Assembly: GCA_033819885.1 (NCBI GenBank)
Contig: JAQYUZ010000036.1
Coordinates: 62,001 to 126,000 of the forward strand
From: Microbotryomycetes sp. JL201
Lineage: Eukaryota > Basidiomycota > Microbotryomycetes
Reading direction: 5' to 3'
Length of the DNA stretch: 64,000 nucleotides
Part shown: positions 61,898 to 64,000 of the stretch, in pieces
Layout: each line of letters begins with the position of its first letter
Position numbering within the stretch: the first letter of the stretch is position 1
Program-made: the position numbers and the translations under genes
The notes under the pieces: generated by a model
The model's input: the letters and a program-made list of their open reading frames with translations, nothing else
Database searches by the model: none
Told to the model about the DNA's origin: nothing

Positions 61898-63664
61898 ATG
61901 GCCCCCTCGTGGCCAATGGCGGCCATATTGCTCACTTTGTGGACTGTCGGCGCTGAGGCTCGTCGCCAGCTCGTGTTCGGCGGCATGCAGAAAGCTGCCA
62001 AAGGCGAACCGAGCGCGCGACCGCTCGACACAGTGTCCTCGATGTCCGGTGCAAACGCTGGTGGAGCTCGATTTAATCCTCTTGAGCATATGAGTGGTAT
62101 CGCACCGTACCACGATGCCGTGCACGGCGTTGATTCGTCTACGCCGCCCAAGGGATGCTCAGTGAGGGCTGCAGCATGGCTTATCCGACATAGCTGCATT
62201 GCCGCCAACAGCGACGAGTACGCAGACTATATGAAACCGTTTGTAGAAAAAGTCGAGGGAAAGCGCGAGTCGCTGAAGCGTTTCATGTCGACCGAAACTA
62301 TGGAAAATCCGCTGTCATTCCTGGCAGAGTGGCAAAACAGAATCACGGACGACATGGTTTCGCAATTGACAGAGCCCGGAAAGGATGACGCCTTCAAACT
62401 TGGACGGCTCATGAAGAGCTTGTACCCGCACTTGCTCCCTCCGACAAGCGAGCGAAAGCGCGACTGGATCGAAGTGGAAGACGAAAGCAACGACGATGTG
62501 ACGAAGAAAAAGAAGAAGAAGAAACACAGCAAAGACAAGAAGAAGAAAAAAACTGGCCGACGGTCGCCATTCAAGGTCTTTAGCGCTTCGTCTACCAGAG
62601 ACATCGAAACAGCCCAGTCATTCATCCGTGGCGCGTTTCCAAAAGTTCAGGCTGGCGGCGGCGACGGTGATGGCAAAATTGTCTCGCTCATCAAAGTACC
62701 CAATGACGACCAGAACTGGGCAGAGTCGCTCACACCGCACAAGATTTGTCCGGCATTCAACAAGGAGCGAGGCAAGCCTGAAGCGCAAGTGTGGCTCGAG
62801 ATTTGGGCAACTCCAACGTTGGCACGATTGAACCGAATGCTTCCGCGAGATTATCAATTGACTTTGGACGACGTTGTCGCGATGCTCATGTTCTGCGGCT
62901 ACGAGAGCGTGGTGAGTACGCGCGCACATGTTGGTTCACACGTCGACTCTGACGCCGCTTCACTCCAGACTCTGCCGGAGCGCTCCTCTCGCTTTTGCAG
63001 CCTCAAACTGTTTACGGAGCGCGATTTCAAGGCGTTCGGGTCGTGGTTTGACCTCAAGTACTGGTACCAGGTCGGTTATGGCGCCAAGTATTCGCCGTTT
63101 CTTGGTGTCCAATGGCTCAACTCGACGACTCATCTTCTCACGTCGGTCGGCGCACCGTCGCATAATCTCGGCGAGACATTGGATCTCAAAGCAGGCAAGG
63201 ACAAACTTCCTACCCCGCGTTTACCGCCCGGCGAGCAGCATGAGCAATTGCTGGGAGTATATTTCACGCATAGAGAAGAACCGCCACTGGTTTTGACAGC
63301 ACTCGGGCTGTGGAATGAGACAGCCCCTAACCCTTTCAAGATGGAGGACAAGCGACTGTGGGTAACAAGTCACTTGCTCCCATTCCTTGGACACGTGGCT
63401 CTAGAGCGTCTGGACTGCAGCAACCGGTCCACCGAGACGCTACTATCGACCGAGTATGACGTCGAGCTCGATCTCGAGGACGATCAAGATGGTCTGGCGT
63501 CACAGCAACAAGGTTTTGTGCGGGTGATTGTCAACGGGGCTGTGCAGAAACTTGACCACTGCAAGGATGGACCGGGCGGAAGCTGCGAGATTGCCAAGTT
63601 TGAAAAGTTTGTAGCAGAACGGGTGAGGCTGTACGGCAATCTGACTGAAGGCTGTCAAGAGTAG
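61898..63664 (+). CDS. Secreted histidine acid phosphatase-like protein
   Basis: Member of the histidine phosphatase superfamily (phytase/acid phosphatase branch). A signal peptide (MAAILLTLWTVGAEA) is followed by ARFNPLEHMSGIAPYHDAVH. The phosphate pocket is WLIRHSCIAANSDEYADYM: Arg-His is kept, but the usual RHGxRxP is not. Other blocks: RDIETAQSFIRGAFP, WAESLTPHKICPAF and GVYFTHREEPPLVLTALGLW, the counterpart of the C-terminal HD/HE motif. Between them is DVTKKKKKKKHSKDKKKKKT, a Lys-rich insert near residues 200-222. A 57 nt intron (62911-62967) without an in-frame stop is likely, giving YESV|TLPERSSRF; unspliced reading would also be open. Substrate unknown. Confidence 0.82.
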   Translation: MAPSWPMAAILLTLWTVGAEARRQLVFGGMQKAAKGEPSARPLDTVSSMSGANAGGARFNPLEHMSGIAPYHDAVHGVDSSTPPKGCSVRAAAWLIRHSCIAANSDEYADYMKPFVEKVEGKRESLKRFMSTETMENPLSFLAEWQNRITDDMVSQLTEPGKDDAFKLGRLMKSLYPHLLPPTSERKRDWIEVEDESNDDVTKKKKKKKHSKDKKKKKTGRRSPFKVFSASSTRDIETAQSFIRGAFPKVQAGGGDGDGKIVSLIKVPNDDQNWAESLTPHKICPAFNKERGKPEAQVWLEIWATPTLARLNRMLPRDYQLTLDDVVAMLMFCGYESVVSTRAHVGSHVDSDAASLQTLPERSSRFCSLKLFTERDFKAFGSWFDLKYWYQVGYGAKYSPFLGVQWLNSTTHLLTSVGAPSHNLGETLDLKAGKDKLPTPRLPPGEQHEQLLGVYFTHREEPPLVLTALGLWNETAPNPFKMEDKRLWVTSHLLPFLGHVALERLDCSNRSTETLLSTEYDVELDLEDDQDGLASQQQGFVRVIVNGAVQKLDHCKDGPGGSCEIAKFEKFVAERVRLYGNLTEGCQE

Positions 63665-63730
63665 ATTCGTGGTGAGTATGGTCTCATTTGTATTCATTGG
63701 CGTCGGTGGCAGCAGAGCATAAAAACTTGG

Positions 63731-63738
63731 CACGTGAC
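63731..63738. promoter_or_regulatory. GCACGTGA box before the last gene
   Basis: A CACGTG core lies 99 bp before the ATG at 63837. Same caveats as for the other boxes. Confidence 0.3.
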
Positions 63739-63836
63739 TTTGCCGGCTTTCCCTCTTGCATCGTGGTCCATGGCCTGTTCGACCAGGCGACGGTAGCCAT
63801 TTTGATTCCATCACGCCTTGTGGTTCAGTACTCGTC

Positions 63837-64000
63837 ATGACCCCGCCGGCCTCGCCATTCGGCCACGAGATGGACGACGGCGAGGACTGTGCGCTCGACG
63901 CGTTTGCGCAATCCTTAACGAGCTTGTTTGACCATGTCGTGCCGTTACATGGCTCACCAAATCAACTCTTTACATACTCTGCACCGTCTCGAGATGGCCG
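63837..64000 (+). CDS. Partial gene, N-terminus only, unrecognised
   Basis: An ATG at 63837 opens a frame to the end of the window: MTPPASPFGHEMDDGEDCAL, then DAFAQSLTSLFDHVVPLHGS and FTYSAPSRDGR. The composition is protein-like and codon use resembles neighbours. The visible 54 residues are not enough to name a family. The rest lies beyond the window. Confidence 0.5.
   Translation, partial: MTPPASPFGHEMDDGEDCALDAFAQSLTSLFDHVVPLHGSPNQLFTYSAPSRDG

Overview
The window is chromosomal DNA of a compact, intron-rich fungal genome, most likely a basidiomycete and plausibly of the Pucciniomycotina/Mixia type. That placement is inferred from protein flavour and gene architecture, not from a marker gene. 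Introns are mostly about 50-60 nt with GTRNGT...YAG ends and often a CTRAY-like branch site. Genes lie on both strands, usually a few hundred bases apart, with frequent divergent and convergent pairs. I saw no rRNA, tRNA, CRISPR array, transposon or viral fossil.

Layout by region. 1-6432 (+): the 3' part of a gamma-glutamyltranspeptidase, then a full SREBP-type membrane-bound bHLH factor (Sre1). 6598-9574: a GA microsatellite, a doubtful small secreted ORF and a LysM-domain protein (-). 9800-17603 (+): nucleosome assembly protein NAP1, then pyruvate carboxylase in about 15 exons. 17822-20731 (-): a RecQ helicase, divergent from an RSC7/NPL6 chromatin-remodelling subunit (20963-23051, +). 23724-25872 (+): an unrecognised Ser-rich protein, convergent with HAP3/NF-YB (26162-27163, -). 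27744-30791 (-): one long GT92-type glycosyltransferase gene, easily mistaken for two. 31168-32400 (-): Mn superoxide dismutase, divergent from an alpha-arrestin (32622-35111, +).

The second half continues with a secreted Thr/Ser- and Cys-rich protein (35294-36836, -), tRNA dihydrouridine synthase Dus3 (37438-40252, -), a duplicated DsbA/HCCA-isomerase-fold protein (40845-42562, +), an SH3-TBC protein that appears to have lost both catalytic fingers (42908-45708, -), a membrane-anchored alkaline phosphatase (46532-49082, -), a coiled-coil Ser-rich protein (49222-50475, -), a 2-oxoglutarate/Fe(II) oxygenase (50537-51790, +), a LisH-WD40 protein (51858-53571, -), a Bcs1-like AAA ATPase (53701-55549, +), the splicing factor Cdc5/Cef1 (55686-58613, +), a GDT1-family cation transporter (59053-60340, +), a HAD phosphatase (about 60533-61774, +), a secreted histidine acid phosphatase (61898-63664, +) and the start of one more gene at 63837.

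Functionally this is a mix of housekeeping genes rather than a cluster: central metabolism (Pyc), chromatin (NAP1, Rsc7), DNA repair (RecQ), RNA processing (Cdc5, Dus3), mitochondria (Sod2, Bcs1) and transcription (Sre1, Hap3). I found no operon-like defence or biosynthetic system. The items most worth a second look are the SH3-TBC protein without its Arg and Gln fingers, an apparent one-base frame break inside the RecQ helicase core, the Lys-rich insertion and altered active-site motif of the acid phosphatase, the secreted Thr/Cys-rich protein with a Kex2-like site, and CACGTG boxes in several promoters including that of sre1.
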